Shown: positions 34,827-44,547, numbered from the stretch's first letter. The stretch is DNA of 64,000 nt from Marinobacter sp. (GCA_022565395.1 JAIUMV010000011.1:1-64000); one strand, 5' to 3'. Notes: generated by a model from the sequence alone, not told the origin. A program made the numbers and translations.

Positions 34827-35827
34827 CCCGGCCCCAGCACGGCGGCCGGTTGCGTGCCGCTGCGGCACGCTGGAACATCCCGCTGGCCAACTGGCTGGAC
34901 CTGTCCACCGGCATTAACCCCCACGTCTGGCCCATTCCCGAGCTGCCCGCCCAGGTCTGGCAGCGCCTGCCGGAAGACGAAGATGGCCTGGCGGAGATTC
35001 TCCAGCACTGGCTGCAGGCACCTTCCTCCCAGCACTGCCTGCCGGTTGCCGGCAGTCAGGCCGCCATTCAGGCCCTGCCTCGGTTGCGCGCACCCTGTCG
35101 CGTGGCGGTGCCGGTGATCGGTTATGCGGAGCATGGTTGGGCATGGCAGCAGGCCGGGCACCAGGTGCTGCCACTGACCTCCGTGCAGATGGCTGCGCAA
35201 CTGGATCAGCTCGACGTGGTGGTTTGGATTCAACCTAATAATCCAACCGCCGAATACCTGCCGCCTGAGGTGTTATCGGACTGGCAGGCCCGACTGGCGT
35301 GCCGGGGTGGCTGGTTGGTGGTGGATGAGGCTTTTCTGATGCCGGGGCAAACGAGCCTGGCACCTCAGGTGGACAGGGAGGGTTTGCTGGTGCTGCGCTC
35401 GCTGGGCAAGTTTTTTGGCCTCGCCGGTATCCGGGCTGGCGCCGTGGCGGGACCGCCAGCGGTTCTCGCGGCACTGGCAGACGGGCTGGGTCCCTGGGCG
35501 CTGAGTGGCCCGAGCCGCCATGTCATGGCGGCAGCTGTGCAGGACACTCGCTGGCAGCAGATGATGGCGGGGCATCTCATGCGTCAGAGCCAGCGTCTGG
35601 AACAGTTGCTGGCTCACCACGACCTGCCGGTTACCGGTGCCACCCCGTTGTTTGCCTACATACAGGACGAACGCGCGGGGCGACTGGCGGAGCAACTGGC
35701 CCGGCAGGGGGTGCTGGTAAGGTATTTTGACACGCCTCAGGCCCTGCGCTTTGGCCTGCCAGGCAGTGAGGATGACTGGCAGCGCCTGGATGAGGCTCTC
35801 AGTGCCACTCTTGACGAAACACATTGA
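34823..35827 (+). CDS. cobD: Threonine-phosphate decarboxylase CobD
   Basis: PLP enzyme making (R)-1-amino-2-propanol phosphate from threonine phosphate. 334 residues, aminotransferase class I fold. The PLP lysine lies in [26 protein letters not shown] near the N terminus and [12 protein letters not shown] are family hallmarks. The start is GTG 34823, overlapping the cbiB stop as GTGA, giving [10 protein letters not shown]; a more upstream frame start is inside cbiB and unlikely. Confidence 0.92.
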   Translation: MTRPQHGGRLRAAAARWNIPLANWLDLSTGINPHVWPIPELPAQVWQRLPEDEDGLAEILQHWLQAPSSQHCLPVAGSQAAIQALPRLRAPCRVAVPVIGYAEHGWAWQQAGHQVLPLTSVQMAAQLDQLDVVVWIQPNNPTAEYLPPEVLSDWQARLACRGGWLVVDEAFLMPGQTSLAPQVDREGLLVLRSLGKFFGLAGIRAGAVAGPPAVLAALADGLGPWALSGPSRHVMAAAVQDTRWQQMMAGHLMRQSQRLEQLLAHHDLPVTGATPLFAYIQDERAGRLAEQLARQGVLVRYFDTPQALRFGLPGSEDDWQRLDEALSATLDETH

Positions 35828-35864
35828 CCCCTGTGTGGTCACTTGTTAGCCTTGCGCCACTTTT

Positions 35865-36085
35865 TTCAGGTGTCCTTTCTGTAATGCGCAGAGGGATGAA
35901 ACGGGAAGTCGGTGCATCCTTTCGGATAAACCCGACGCTGCCCCCGCAACGGTGATTGAGTCAAACGCTATCGAAATGCGCCACTGTGCCGCTGGCATGG
36001 GAAGGCGATAGCGCAGGCCGAACAGGCCGCTCATCAGCCCGGAGACCGGCCTGAAAAATGCCAGGCATTGCGGTGGGCAACAGCA
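35865..36085 (+). promoter_or_regulatory. Cobalamin riboswitch
   Basis: The B12 box GCTGCCCCCGCAACGGT lies near 35937-35953. It is preceded by GGGATGAAACGGGAAGTCGGTG-type sequence at 35892-35912 and followed by GCCACTG, GGGAAGGCGATAG and CAGCCCGGAGACCGGCC, in the canonical order of the adenosylcobalamin aptamer. It stands before btuB and should lower expression of the uptake and cobyrinate genes when B12 is plentiful. Confidence 0.95.
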
Positions 36086-36121
36086 TGGCAGGTTCGGTTT
36101 ACGCTGCCATCAGGCCCACCG
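36071..36121 (+). promoter_or_regulatory. Nested hairpin after the cobalamin aptamer
   Basis: CGGTGGGC at 36071-36078 pairs with GCCCACCG at 36114-36121, enclosing ATGGCAG and CTGCCAT, which pair inside. There is no T-run, and the btuB start is 80 bases further on, so this may be an expression-platform element that does not work as a simple terminator or as direct masking of the ribosome binding site. Confidence 0.5.
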
Positions 36122-36200
36122 ATCACCTGCCCCTTCCAACGTAATGCATATCCGAGTTCCGTCGTGCGGGTGAAGCGCGACTACCGAGGTTACAAACGAT

Positions 36201-38012
36201 ATGCCATTTTCCAGGCCCCTGTTCGCCGGGTTGCTGCCCGGTGCTCTGCTTTCCCTTGTTGCCCTGCCTGCCCAGGCGGGTAATGTTGACGCGCCAACCC
36301 TTGACCCGCTCGTGGTAACAGCGACCTTGGGCGTTAAAACCCAGGGCGAAAGCCTGTCCTCTGTAACGGTGATCGATGAACAAACCATCCGTCGGCAGCA
36401 GCCGCGGGAATTCAAGGATCTGTTGATAGGGCAGCCGGGTATTGACGTCACCGGCAACGGTTCTTTCGGTAAGAACACCAGCGTCTTCATGCGCGGCACA
36501 GGCAGTGAGTCCACGGTGTTTCTGATTGATGGTGTGCGCTTGCGTTCGGCAACGGCAGGTAGCCCCCCCTGGCAGTACTTTCCGCCGGAGATGATAGAGC
36601 GGGTCGAGATCGTTCGTGGGCCACGTAGCACGCTGTACGGTTCAGACGCAGTCGGTGGTGTGATCCAGGCCTTTACCCACAGCCCTGCAGACGGCCGTCG
36701 TGGCTGGGTTCAGGCAGGCGGTGGCAGCTTCAACACCCAGGCCTACAGTGCCGGGGTTTCCGGTGTTGAGGGGCGCACCCGCTACAGTGTCAGTGCCAGT
36801 CACCGCGATACGGACGGCACTGAAATTCTGGCTGGTGAAGGTGACAAGGGGTTCCGCAACTCCTCTGGACTGGTCTCTCTGGCGCACCGGTTTGACAATG
36901 GGGGTGAAGTGGGGCTGGTGGTCCTGCGGGCAGAGGGTAATACCGAGTTCGTGGGCGGTGAAACAGACTTTGTAGTTCAGACCGTCGGTATGCGTCTTGA
37001 TACCCCGGTCAGTGACTATTGGCGCAGCCGTATCCAGTTTGCGGAGTCCGCCGATGAGCAGGACAACCAGCAGGGGAGCAGCACCAGTCGTTTCTACACC
37101 AAGACCCGCAGCGCGCGCTGGGAAAACCTGATCCTGGCAGGGCCGCATCAGCTTATCGCCGGGGGCGAGTTGCTGGTGGATCAGGTCAAAAGCAGCACGG
37201 CCTATGATGAAAGCAGTCGCACGAATGCTGCGGTATTTGCGCAGGCCCTGTTGAATTTCGAGCCTGTGGACTTGCAATTCAGCGCTCGTGCCGACGACAA
37301 CCAGGCCTACGGTCGTCAGGAAACCGGTTCTGTTGCCCTCGGTGTTGCGATGGATGATCATCACCGCTTCCGCGTCAGTTATGGCACCTCTTTCCGGGCG
37401 CCAACCTTTAATGACCTCTATTTCCCGGGCTTTGGCAACCCAGACGTGCAGCCGGAGAAAGGTGGCTCGTTGGAAGTGGGTGTGGGTGGTCAGTTCACTA
37501 ACTGGTTCTGGGATGCCGTGATCTATCAGAACGACGTTAAGAATCTGATTGCCTTCACCAATGTGGGCGGAGTCTTCGCGCCTTTCAATGTGGCCGAGGC
37601 GCGTATTCGCGGTGCCGAACTCAGTGGCGGGTTTAACTGGCATGACTGGACTTTACGTGCATCCGGGGCTGTGCTTGACCCCCGAGACCGGGAGACTGAC
37701 AACCGCATCCGTCGCCGCAGCGGCAAGCAGCTGCGGGTGGACCTGGATCGCCAGCTGGGTCAGTTCGACCTCGGCGGTTCGGTCAAAGCTCAGGGTTACC
37801 GCTATGATGATGCTGCCAACCAGATTCGTTTGCCCGGTTTTGCCATTGTGGACCTGCGGGCTGGCTGGCAGCTGACCCCGCAGTGGTCTACTCGTTTGAC
37901 CGTGGAGAACGCGCTGGATAAGAACTACAGCACGGCCCGTCACTTTTCCGGCAGAAACTATATCAATGCCGGTCGGATGGCTATGCTGTCAGTCCGGTAT
38001 GACTTTGACTAG
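36201..38012 (+). CDS. btuB: TonB-dependent vitamin B12 receptor BtuB
   Basis: A 603-residue outer-membrane barrel that imports corrinoids with TonB energy. The signal peptide ends LPAQAGN. The TonB box is LDPLVVTATLG, the plug domain covers about 45-150, and the barrel ends SVRYDFD with a C-terminal aromatic-rich strand. Length matches E. coli BtuB (614). It follows the cobalamin riboswitch, and GAGG precedes ATG 36201. First gene of the uptake operon with btuF, btuC and btuD. Confidence 0.95.
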   Translation: MPFSRPLFAGLLPGALLSLVALPAQAGNVDAPTLDPLVVTATLGVKTQGESLSSVTVIDEQTIRRQQPREFKDLLIGQPGIDVTGNGSFGKNTSVFMRGTGSESTVFLIDGVRLRSATAGSPPWQYFPPEMIERVEIVRGPRSTLYGSDAVGGVIQAFTHSPADGRRGWVQAGGGSFNTQAYSAGVSGVEGRTRYSVSASHRDTDGTEILAGEGDKGFRNSSGLVSLAHRFDNGGEVGLVVLRAEGNTEFVGGETDFVVQTVGMRLDTPVSDYWRSRIQFAESADEQDNQQGSSTSRFYTKTRSARWENLILAGPHQLIAGGELLVDQVKSSTAYDESSRTNAAVFAQALLNFEPVDLQFSARADDNQAYGRQETGSVALGVAMDDHHRFRVSYGTSFRAPTFNDLYFPGFGNPDVQPEKGGSLEVGVGGQFTNWFWDAVIYQNDVKNLIAFTNVGGVFAPFNVAEARIRGAELSGGFNWHDWTLRASGAVLDPRDRETDNRIRRRSGKQLRVDLDRQLGQFDLGGSVKAQGYRYDDAANQIRLPGFAIVDLRAGWQLTPQWSTRLTVENALDKNYSTARHFSGRNYINAGRMAMLSVRYDFD

Positions 38013-38032
38013 TTTGAATGGCTGAAGGCCGG

Positions 38033-38920
38033 ATGCTGCTCATGAGACCTATGCTGCTGGTGTTAGTGGTGATGCTCGTTCCAGCCATGGCGCAGGCGTC
38101 GCAACGCTGTGCCGTGGACGATACCGGGCGTGAGGTGTGCCTGGCTGCACCGGCTCAGCGCATTGCCACGCTCTCACCCGGGGCTACGGAACTGACCTGG
38201 GCTGCGGGTGCAGGGGAGCAGGTGGTGGCGATCGTGGCGTACAGTGACTACCCGCCACAAGCCCAACAGGCCACCTCGGTAGGCAGCCATACGCGCATTG
38301 ACCTGGAGCGGTTGATGAGTCTGGCGCCTGACCTGGTGGTGGCATGGGTGACGGGTAATCCGGCAGAGCAGGTGGAAACCCTGCGTTCGCTGGGTTTGCC
38401 GGTGTTCTCTATAGAGCCTCGGGAGTTCGAGGATGTTGCGTCAGTAATCGAACGCCTGGCCTATCTGGCAGGTACCGAGGTGCCCGGTAACGCTGAAGCG
38501 AATCGCTTCCGTACAGGTATGGCGGCCCTTGCCGACGAGTACGCCCATCGCGACCCGGTGCGGGTGTTCTATCAAGTCTGGAATGAGCCACTGATGACCA
38601 TCAATGATCAGCATCTGATTGGCAAGGTGGTCACTCTCTGCGGCGGCGACAACGTGTTTGGCGAACTGCCCAGATTGGTCCCCCGCATTGATCGGGAGGT
38701 GGTAATTGCCGCCAATCCCGAAGCTATATTGGCCGGTGGCATGGGGGAAGAGAACCGCCACTGGCTCACCTACTGGCAGCAGTTTCCCGGCCTGTTGGCC
38801 ACCCGGCAGGACAACCTGTTTTTTATTCCGCCTTCGCTGATTCAACGGCCAACCCCCCGAATGCTGGAAGGCACCCGTCTGTTCTGTGAAAAACTCGACC
38901 GCGCTCGCGCACGTCGCTGA
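38033..38920 (+). CDS. btuF: Cobalamin-binding periplasmic protein BtuF
   Basis: Periplasmic class III binding protein (about 295 residues) presenting B12 to BtuCD. The signal peptide ends AMAQASQR without a lipobox. RIATLSPGATELTWAAGAG, GSHTRIDLERLMSLAPDLVV and WNEPLMTIN are typical of BtuF. Starts at 38018, 38033 and 38042 are all in frame; 38033 has the best-placed AAGG. Its position between btuB and btuC fixes the substrate class. Confidence 0.9.
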   Translation: MLLMRPMLLVLVVMLVPAMAQASQRCAVDDTGREVCLAAPAQRIATLSPGATELTWAAGAGEQVVAIVAYSDYPPQAQQATSVGSHTRIDLERLMSLAPDLVVAWVTGNPAEQVETLRSLGLPVFSIEPREFEDVASVIERLAYLAGTEVPGNAEANRFRTGMAALADEYAHRDPVRVFYQVWNEPLMTINDQHLIGKVVTLCGGDNVFGELPRLVPRIDREVVIAANPEAILAGGMGEENRHWLTYWQQFPGLLATRQDNLFFIPPSLIQRPTPRMLEGTRLFCEKLDRARARR

Positions 38921-38936
38921 CAGCCGGACGCATACC

Positions 38937-39905
38937 ATGCCTCGTTTATTATTGCCCCTGCTGACGCTCACCATCGCTGCCCTGGCGGCCATGGTGCTGT
39001 CCGTCAGCTATGGCAGCGTGCCGGTGCCGGTGGCGGATATTCTGGCGGTGCTGCAGGGCCAGGGTAGCGAACTGCAACGCACCCTGATCATGGATCTGCG
39101 CCTGCCCCGCACCCTCAGCGCCTTTGCCACCGGAGGGCTGTTGGCGGTAGCCGGTGCCCTGATGCAGGTACTGTTGCGCAACCCCCTGGCGGACCCCTAT
39201 GTACTGGGATTGTCCGGCGGAGCTGCGGTAGGGGCGTTAACCATGATGCTGCTGGGGCTGGGGGGGCTGTTTATTTCCAGCGCCGCCTTTGCCGGCGCCC
39301 TTCTGGCCACCTTGCTGGTGTTCGGCCTTGCCCATGGTATGGGCAGCTGGACGCCATCCCGCCTGTTGTTGACCGGCGTAGTGGTAGCCGCTGGCTGGGG
39401 AGCCTTGATCACCCTGATGCTGGCGCTGGCGCCGGCGCAGCGCTTGCCGGGCATGCTGTACTGGCTGATGGGGGACCTCTCCTACGCCCGCACCCCCGCG
39501 CCCGCTTTACTGGTGTTGTTGCTGACCTGTCTGCTGGTGATTCCCCTGGGGCGCAGCCTTAATGTGTTGGCGCGGGGCCCCATGCAGGCCGCGGCACTGG
39601 GGGTTTCCGTACAACCGCTGGAATGGACCGTGTATGTCATGGCCAGCTTGTTGACGGCGGTAGCGGTGACAACGGCAGGGAGTATTGGCTTTGTGGGTTT
39701 GGTGGTGCCTCATATGTTGCGGTTGGTGCTGGGTAATGATCAGCGCCTGATTCTGCCTGCTTGCGCCCTGGCGGGGGGCACCCTGCTGGTGTTGGCGGAT
39801 ACCCTGGCCCGCACCCTGATCGCACCGGAGCAGCTGCCGGTGGGCGTTATCACCGCCCTGCTGGGGGTGCCCACCTTCCTCTATCTGTTGTCGAGGAGCC
39901 GCTGA
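38937..39905 (+). CDS. btuC: Cobalamin ABC permease BtuC
   Basis: A 322-residue FecCD-type permease, about ten helices. LPRTLSAFATGGLLAVAGAL, LLRNPLADPYVLGLSGGAAV and GFVGLVVPHMLRLVLG are class signatures. ATG 38937 gives the typical BtuC length; a GTG at 38886 would overlap btuF. It shares TGATG with btuD. Confidence 0.93.
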   Translation: MPRLLLPLLTLTIAALAAMVLSVSYGSVPVPVADILAVLQGQGSELQRTLIMDLRLPRTLSAFATGGLLAVAGALMQVLLRNPLADPYVLGLSGGAAVGALTMMLLGLGGLFISSAAFAGALLATLLVFGLAHGMGSWTPSRLLLTGVVVAAGWGALITLMLALAPAQRLPGMLYWLMGDLSYARTPAPALLVLLLTCLLVIPLGRSLNVLARGPMQAAALGVSVQPLEWTVYVMASLLTAVAVTTAGSIGFVGLVVPHMLRLVLGNDQRLILPACALAGGTLLVLADTLARTLIAPEQLPVGVITALLGVPTFLYLLSRSR

Positions 39906-40672
39906 TGGCGGGGCTGATACTGCAACAGCTGGTCATCGATGTGCCGGGCCGCGCGTCCGGCACACCGCTGGACATTCACGTCCAGCCTGGTCAGGTGTGG
40001 GGCGTGCTCGGCCCCAACGGTGCGGGCAAGACCACCCTGCTGCACACGATGGCAGGCTTGCGCCCGGCCCGTAGCGGCCAGGTAGTGCTTGCGGATCAGC
40101 CCTTGGCAGGCTGGCGTCGCAAGGCGCTGGCAAAGCAGTTGGGGCTGGTGTTTCAGGAGCGGCAGGATGGCTTCCCGGCCACGGTGCTGGAAACCGTGCT
40201 GATTGGCCGCCACCCCTACCTGTCACCCTGGCAAATGGAAACCGCGCAGGATCTGACGGTGGCGCGGGAGGCATTGCAGGCGCTGGATGTTGCCCATCTG
40301 GAGGAACGGCTGGTCAGCACCCTGTCTGGTGGTGAGCGCCAGCGGGTGGCCATTGCCACATTGCTGACGCAGGCCCCGGCCATTTGGCTGGCGGACGAAC
40401 CCACTAACCATTTGGACCTCCATCATCAGGTTGCGGTCATGCAGTTACTTACACAGCAGGCAGCTGCGGGCCGGGCCATATTCATGTGCCTGCATGACCT
40501 GAATCTGGCCGCTCGCTGGTGTGATCACATCCTGCTGCTCTACCCCAACGGTGACGCTTGCTGGGGTCCGGCAGCGCGCATGTTGGTGCCCGCCGCGCTG
40601 GAGCGCCTGTATGACCAGCCGCTGGTGACAGTAGAGGTAGAAGGTGCGCCGTTTTTCGTGCCCAGAAAATAG
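39905..40672 (+). CDS. btuD: Cobalamin ABC ATPase BtuD
   Basis: A 255-residue ATPase for B12 import. Walker A GPNGAGKTTLL, signature LSGGERQRVAIATLL, Walker B IWLADEPTNHLDL and switch histidine MCLHDLNLAA are complete. It starts at the ATG overlapping the btuC stop. A short gap of 61 bases leads to cbiA on the same strand, so uptake and amidation genes probably share the riboswitch-controlled transcript. Confidence 0.93.
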   Translation: MAGLILQQLVIDVPGRASGTPLDIHVQPGQVWGVLGPNGAGKTTLLHTMAGLRPARSGQVVLADQPLAGWRRKALAKQLGLVFQERQDGFPATVLETVLIGRHPYLSPWQMETAQDLTVAREALQALDVAHLEERLVSTLSGGERQRVAIATLLTQAPAIWLADEPTNHLDLHHQVAVMQLLTQQAAAGRAIFMCLHDLNLAARWCDHILLLYPNGDACWGPAARMLVPAALERLYDQPLVTVEVEGAPFFVPRK

Positions 40673-40733
40673 CTGAAAGGAACAAAGCCCGGCCACTCGA
40701 GGGCTCTCACTCATATCGCATGGACATACCGCA

Positions 40734-42056
40734 ATGAAACACACCATACCTGCCGCCATGATTTCCGCCCCCGGTTCAGGCCAGGGCAAGTCCATGGTGA
40801 CCGCCGCCCTGGCACGCCTGCACCGCAACGCCGGGCGTAAGGTCCGGGTGTTCAAGCATGGGCCGGATTATCTCGACCCCATGGTGCTGGAAATCGCATC
40901 CGGACAGCCGGTCTACCAGCTCCATCCCTGGATGACGGGAGAGGCTGAGTGTCGCTGGCGCCTGCTAGAAGCTGCACAAACGGCGGACCTCATTCTGGTG
41001 GAAGGTTCCATGGGATTATTTGATGGTGATCCCAGCAGTGGTGATCTGGCCAAGCTGATGGGCATCCCTGCCTTGCCGGTTATTGATGCCTACGGTATGG
41101 CTCAGACCTTTGGTGCTGTAGCGCTGGGGCTGGCCAGCTATGACCCCCAATTGCCGGTTCATCAGGTTATTGCCAACAAGGTTGGCAGCCCCTACCACGC
41201 GGAGTTGCTGCGGCAGAGTATGCCACCGGGTATGGAGCTACTGGGTGCCATCCCCCGTAACGACGCCATGAATATCCCCGATCGGCACCTGGGGCTGGTG
41301 CAGGCCAGTGAGCTGCACGATCTCAATGAGCGTTTGGACCAGGCGGCAGCCGTGCTCAAGGAGGCAGGGCTGGATGCTTTGCCAAAACCCGTCACACTGA
41401 CCGGCGATGCGCCGCCACCGGCTGAGCCCTTGCTGGCCGGACTACGCATTGCGGTAGCCCGGGATGCGGCCTTCAGTTTTATTTACCGGGGTAACCTGGA
41501 TGTGTTGACGGCCATGGGGGCGGAACTCTGCTTTTTCTCGCCCCTGACGGATGAGGCGTTGCCGCCTGCGGATGCTCTCTGGCTCCCGGGCGGTTATCCC
41601 GAACTTCATGCCGCCACTCTGGCCACCAACACACCGATGCTGGAGGCTATTCGTCGCTTCCATGGCGCGGGTAAACCCATTCTGGCGGAGTGTGGTGGGC
41701 TGATGGCCTGCACCGAGCAATTGACCGATAAACAGGGCCAGACCCATCAGTTGCTGGGCCTGTTACCGGGGCATGCAGCCATGGCCAACCGTCTGGTGGC
41801 GCTGGGACTGCAGAGTTTGGATACAGCACTGGGCCAACTGCGCGGCCATACCTATCACCATTCCACACTCGATACCCCTCGTGAACCCGCCGCCCGCGCC
41901 TGCAAAAAAGCGGGTTCTCCGGGTGAGGCGGTCTATCTCGACAAAGGACTGGTGGCGACCTATTTCCACGGCTATTTCCCCAGCGCCCCGAAATTGGTGG
42001 CGGCCATCTTCCGTGGCCAGCCCCTGACATTCACCTCCAACGGCAAGGATTCCTGA
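40734..42056 (+). CDS. cbiA: Cobyrinic acid a,c-diamide synthase CbiA
   Basis: ATP- and glutamine-dependent amidation of corrin acetate side chains a and c. 440 residues. The N-terminal dethiobiotin-synthetase-like domain has SAPGSGQGKSMVTAAL; the C-terminal glutaminase domain has the nucleophile cysteine in AECGGLMAC and the WLPGGYPELHA segment. Its presence beside uptake genes suggests either complete synthesis with corrin-ring genes elsewhere or salvage of cobyrinate-level corrinoids. Confidence 0.94.
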   Translation: MKHTIPAAMISAPGSGQGKSMVTAALARLHRNAGRKVRVFKHGPDYLDPMVLEIASGQPVYQLHPWMTGEAECRWRLLEAAQTADLILVEGSMGLFDGDPSSGDLAKLMGIPALPVIDAYGMAQTFGAVALGLASYDPQLPVHQVIANKVGSPYHAELLRQSMPPGMELLGAIPRNDAMNIPDRHLGLVQASELHDLNERLDQAAAVLKEAGLDALPKPVTLTGDAPPPAEPLLAGLRIAVARDAAFSFIYRGNLDVLTAMGAELCFFSPLTDEALPPADALWLPGGYPELHAATLATNTPMLEAIRRFHGAGKPILAECGGLMACTEQLTDKQGQTHQLLGLLPGHAAMANRLVALGLQSLDTALGQLRGHTYHHSTLDTPREPAARACKKAGSPGEAVYLDKGLVATYFHGYFPSAPKLVAAIFRGQPLTFTSNGKDS

Positions 42057-42057
42057 T

Positions 42058-42669
42058 ATGCGAGAAAACGCCAAAACTCCAGAACGCCATGCCCAGCGCA
42101 TGGCGGCCAAGCAGAAAATCATGCAGGAGCGCATCGCCCGTGCCCAGCAGGAGCAGGGCGTGTTATTGGTCCTTACCGGCCCCGGCAAAGGCAAAAGCAG
42201 CTCGGGCTTCGGTATGGTGGCCCGGGCGCTGGGGCACGGCATGAAAGTGGGCATTGTGCAGTTCATCAAAGGCGCGTTCAGTACCGGTGAAGACGCCTTC
42301 TTCCGCACATTGCCCAATGTGGATTACCACGTGATGGGTGAGGGCTACACCTGGGACACCCAGGACCGGGAGCGGGATGTGGCCTGCGCCAACGCAGCCT
42401 GGGAAATCGCTGCCGCCATGCTGAAAGACCCCAGCTATGACCTGATCCTGTTGGACGAACTGAACATCGCCCTGCGTTACGAGTATCTGGATCTGGACCG
42501 GGTACTGGATGATCTGCAGGCACGGCCGGAGATGCAACACGTGGTAGTGACAGGCCGCTATGCTCCCCAACAACTGCTGGATCTGGCGGACACGGTGACG
42601 GAGATGAAGGTGGTCAAACACGCCTTCAAGGATCAGGGTGTGAAAGCCCAGAAAGGCATCGAGCTCTGA
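42058..42669 (+). CDS. cobO: Cob(I)yrinic acid a,c-diamide adenosyltransferase CobO
   Basis: CobA/CobO/BtuR-type ATP:corrinoid adenosyltransferase, 203 residues. The P-loop is [14 protein letters not shown] near residue 40; [14 protein letters not shown] and [15 protein letters not shown] are diagnostic. It starts two bases after cbiA and ends two bases before cbiP, in the pathway order diamide synthesis, adenosylation, cobyric acid synthesis. Confidence 0.95.
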   Translation: MRENAKTPERHAQRMAAKQKIMQERIARAQQEQGVLLVLTGPGKGKSSSGFGMVARALGHGMKVGIVQFIKGAFSTGEDAFFRTLPNVDYHVMGEGYTWDTQDRERDVACANAAWEIAAAMLKDPSYDLILLDELNIALRYEYLDLDRVLDDLQARPEMQHVVVTGRYAPQQLLDLADTVTEMKVVKHAFKDQGVKAQKGIEL

Positions 42670-42670
42670 C

Positions 42671-44122
42671 ATGCCCACCCTGATGATCCAGGGCACCACC
42701 TCGGATGCCGGTAAAAGTACCGTGGTGGCGGCCCTGTGCCACTGGCTGGCCAGTCAGGGGGTATCGGTTGCCCCCTTCAAACCCCAGAACATGGCCCTCA
42801 ACAGTGCGGTGACGGTGGATGGTGGCGAGATTGGCCGCTCCACCGCTCTGCAGGCTCTGGCCTGCGGCCTTGAGCCCCATAGCGATATGAACCCGGTGCT
42901 GCTCAAGCCGCAAAGCGATTGCGGTGCCCAGGTTATTTTGCGAGGGCAGGTGTATGGCAACATGCACGCGCTGGATTATCACACTTTCAAGGCCAAGGCC
43001 CGGCAAACCGTGCTGGAGGCCTGGCAGGCACTGTCGGCCCGCTACGATGTGATTATTGCCGAGGGCGCCGGTAGCCCGGCGGAAATCAATCTGCGGGCCA
43101 ACGACATCGCCAACATGGGCTTTGCCGAAATGGTGGACTGCCCGGTACTGCTAGTGGGGGATATTGATCGTGGCGGCGTATTCGCTCAGTTGGTGGGTAC
43201 GCTTGAACTGCTGTCTGCCAGCGAACGGGCGCGAGTGCAGGGCTTTATCATCAACCGCTTCCGGGGGGATCTGAGCCTGCTGGAACCGGGGCTGGACTGG
43301 CTGGTCCAGCGCACCGGTAAGCCGGTACTCGGCGTACTGCCTTATCTGCACGGACTGATACTGGACCAGGAAGACAGCATCGCCAGCCAGGGCGACCATG
43401 ACGACGACGCCTTGCGGGTGATTGTCCCGGTGCTACCCCGCATCAGCAATCACAACGACTTTGACCCCCTGCGCCTGCACCCCGGGGTCAACCTGCAGTT
43501 TATTGGCCCTGACCAGCCCATTCCCCCCGCGGACCTGATTATCCTGCCCGGCAGCAAGAATACCCGCGCCGACCTGGCCTGGCTGAAACAGCAAGGCTGG
43601 CCGCAGGCCATCCAGCGCCATTTGCGCTATGGCGGCAAGCTGCTAGGCATCTGTGGTGGATTTCAGATGCTGGGAGACAGCATCAACGACCCGCAGGGGC
43701 TGGAAGGCCCGGCAGGCAGTGAGCCGGGCCTCGGCCTGCTGGCCATGACCACCACGATGGTTGCCGGTAAGCAACTGCACCGGGTGGCCGGCACCCTGAC
43801 CCTACCTGGCCAGCCCCCGGTGACCGGCTATGAAATTCATAACGGCATCTCCCAGGGCCCGGCGCTGGAAGCGCCTCTGGTCACACTCGGTGATCGCCAG
43901 GACGGCGCCCTCAGCCCCGATGGCCAGATCACGGGCACTTATCTGCACGGCCTGTTCGACAGTGCTGACGCCTGCACCGCCATCCTCCACTGGGCGGGCC
44001 TGGATACCTGCAGTCACCACCAGGCACTGGATTACGCCCGCCAACGGCAAAAAGGCCTGCAACGGCTGGGTGCCATGGTGGCGGAACATCTGGACCTGGG
44101 AATGTTGAAAGGGCTTTTGTAA
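42671..44122 (+). CDS. cbiP: Cobyric acid synthase CbiP
   Basis: Amidates side chains b, d, e and g of adenosylcobyrinic a,c-diamide. 483 residues. The N-terminal ATPase domain has [17 protein letters not shown]; the glutaminase domain has [11 protein letters not shown] and a C-terminal GTYLHGLFD histidine motif. The last ~212 bases of this gene occur again at 44632-44842 in a damaged copy. This copy is intact and followed by its own terminator, but adjacency to the MAPEG gene belongs to the other copy. Confidence 0.95.
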   Translation: MPTLMIQGTTSDAGKSTVVAALCHWLASQGVSVAPFKPQNMALNSAVTVDGGEIGRSTALQALACGLEPHSDMNPVLLKPQSDCGAQVILRGQVYGNMHALDYHTFKAKARQTVLEAWQALSARYDVIIAEGAGSPAEINLRANDIANMGFAEMVDCPVLLVGDIDRGGVFAQLVGTLELLSASERARVQGFIINRFRGDLSLLEPGLDWLVQRTGKPVLGVLPYLHGLILDQEDSIASQGDHDDDALRVIVPVLPRISNHNDFDPLRLHPGVNLQFIGPDQPIPPADLIILPGSKNTRADLAWLKQQGWPQAIQRHLRYGGKLLGICGGFQMLGDSINDPQGLEGPAGSEPGLGLLAMTTTMVAGKQLHRVAGTLTLPGQPPVTGYEIHNGISQGPALEAPLVTLGDRQDGALSPDGQITGTYLHGLFDSADACTAILHWAGLDTCSHHQALDYARQRQKGLQRLGAMVAEHLDLGMLKGLL

Positions 44123-44125
44123 ATT

Positions 44126-44155
44126 GAGGCGCGCCTGTGTGGGCGCCTCTTGTTC
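44126..44155 (+). terminator. cbiP terminator
   Basis: GAGGCGC at 44126-44132 pairs with GCGCCTC at 44143-44149, followed by a T-rich TTGTTCTTT tail, four bases after the cbiP stop. It is absent after the second cbiP 3' copy. Confidence 0.8.
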
Positions 44156-44207
44156 TTTCCATCGCACCAAAGCCGGGCGCTGCAGTCATGAAATTGAGGT
44201 GATTGTT

Positions 44208-44399
44208 ATGAACGATGAAGAAAGGAAAAAAGCCTTGGATGAAGCCGAGCGAAAGGCTGAAGCGCTTTTGCCGGGAATAAGAGCGCGGAACAGGAAAGGT
44301 GTCGAGCAAAGCCCCGAAGAGCCTGACCATTTACGATCTGGCTCTCCAGATCATGTAGGTATCAGAAGAGCAATTAGGGAGCAAAATGATGAAAAGTGA
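44208..44399 (+). CDS. Small charged protein, first gene of mini-cassette
   Basis: No family recognised. A 63-residue hydrophilic protein, helical and lysine/glutamate-rich at the N terminus (MNDEERKKALDEAERKAEAL), basic in the middle and acidic at the end (REQNDEK). ATG 44208 has GAGGT seven bases upstream. It overlaps the next small gene by 14 bases, a toxin-antitoxin-like arrangement, though no TA family is evident. The DNA is AT-richer than the cobalamin genes. It lies between the two copies of the cbiP 3' end. Confidence 0.55.
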   Translation: MNDEERKKALDEAERKAEALLPGIRARNRKGVEQSPEEPDHLRSGSPDHVGIRRAIREQNDEK

Positions 44400-44547
44400 A
44401 TTGACATGCAGCGACATCGAAAAGGCGGTGGATATGGCTTTTGAGCGGGTGAAGACCAAGGAACACTTGTTCAGAAAAAGCACAAAAAGCGCAGCTGCGA
44501 AACGAAGAATTGTTTTCCAAGCCGAAGCTAATTCCAATAAGAGTTGA
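44386..44547 (+). CDS. 53-residue basic protein, second gene of mini-cassette
   Basis: No family recognised. It begins MMKSELTCSDIEKAVDMAF and ends with a strongly basic stretch (HLFRKSTKSAAAKRRIVF). The start codon follows AGGGAG at good spacing and overlaps the end of the first small gene, indicating coupled translation. It could be a small DNA- or RNA-binding protein or a toxin; the sequence does not tell. No homologue is apparent among the neighbours. Confidence 0.5.
   Translation: MMKSELTCSDIEKAVDMAFERVKTKEHLFRKSTKSAAAKRRIVFQAEANSNKS

Noticed and set aside
36642-37643. Open frame of 333 codons opposite btuB
   Set aside because: Shadow of the BtuB barrel; no domain or start signal.
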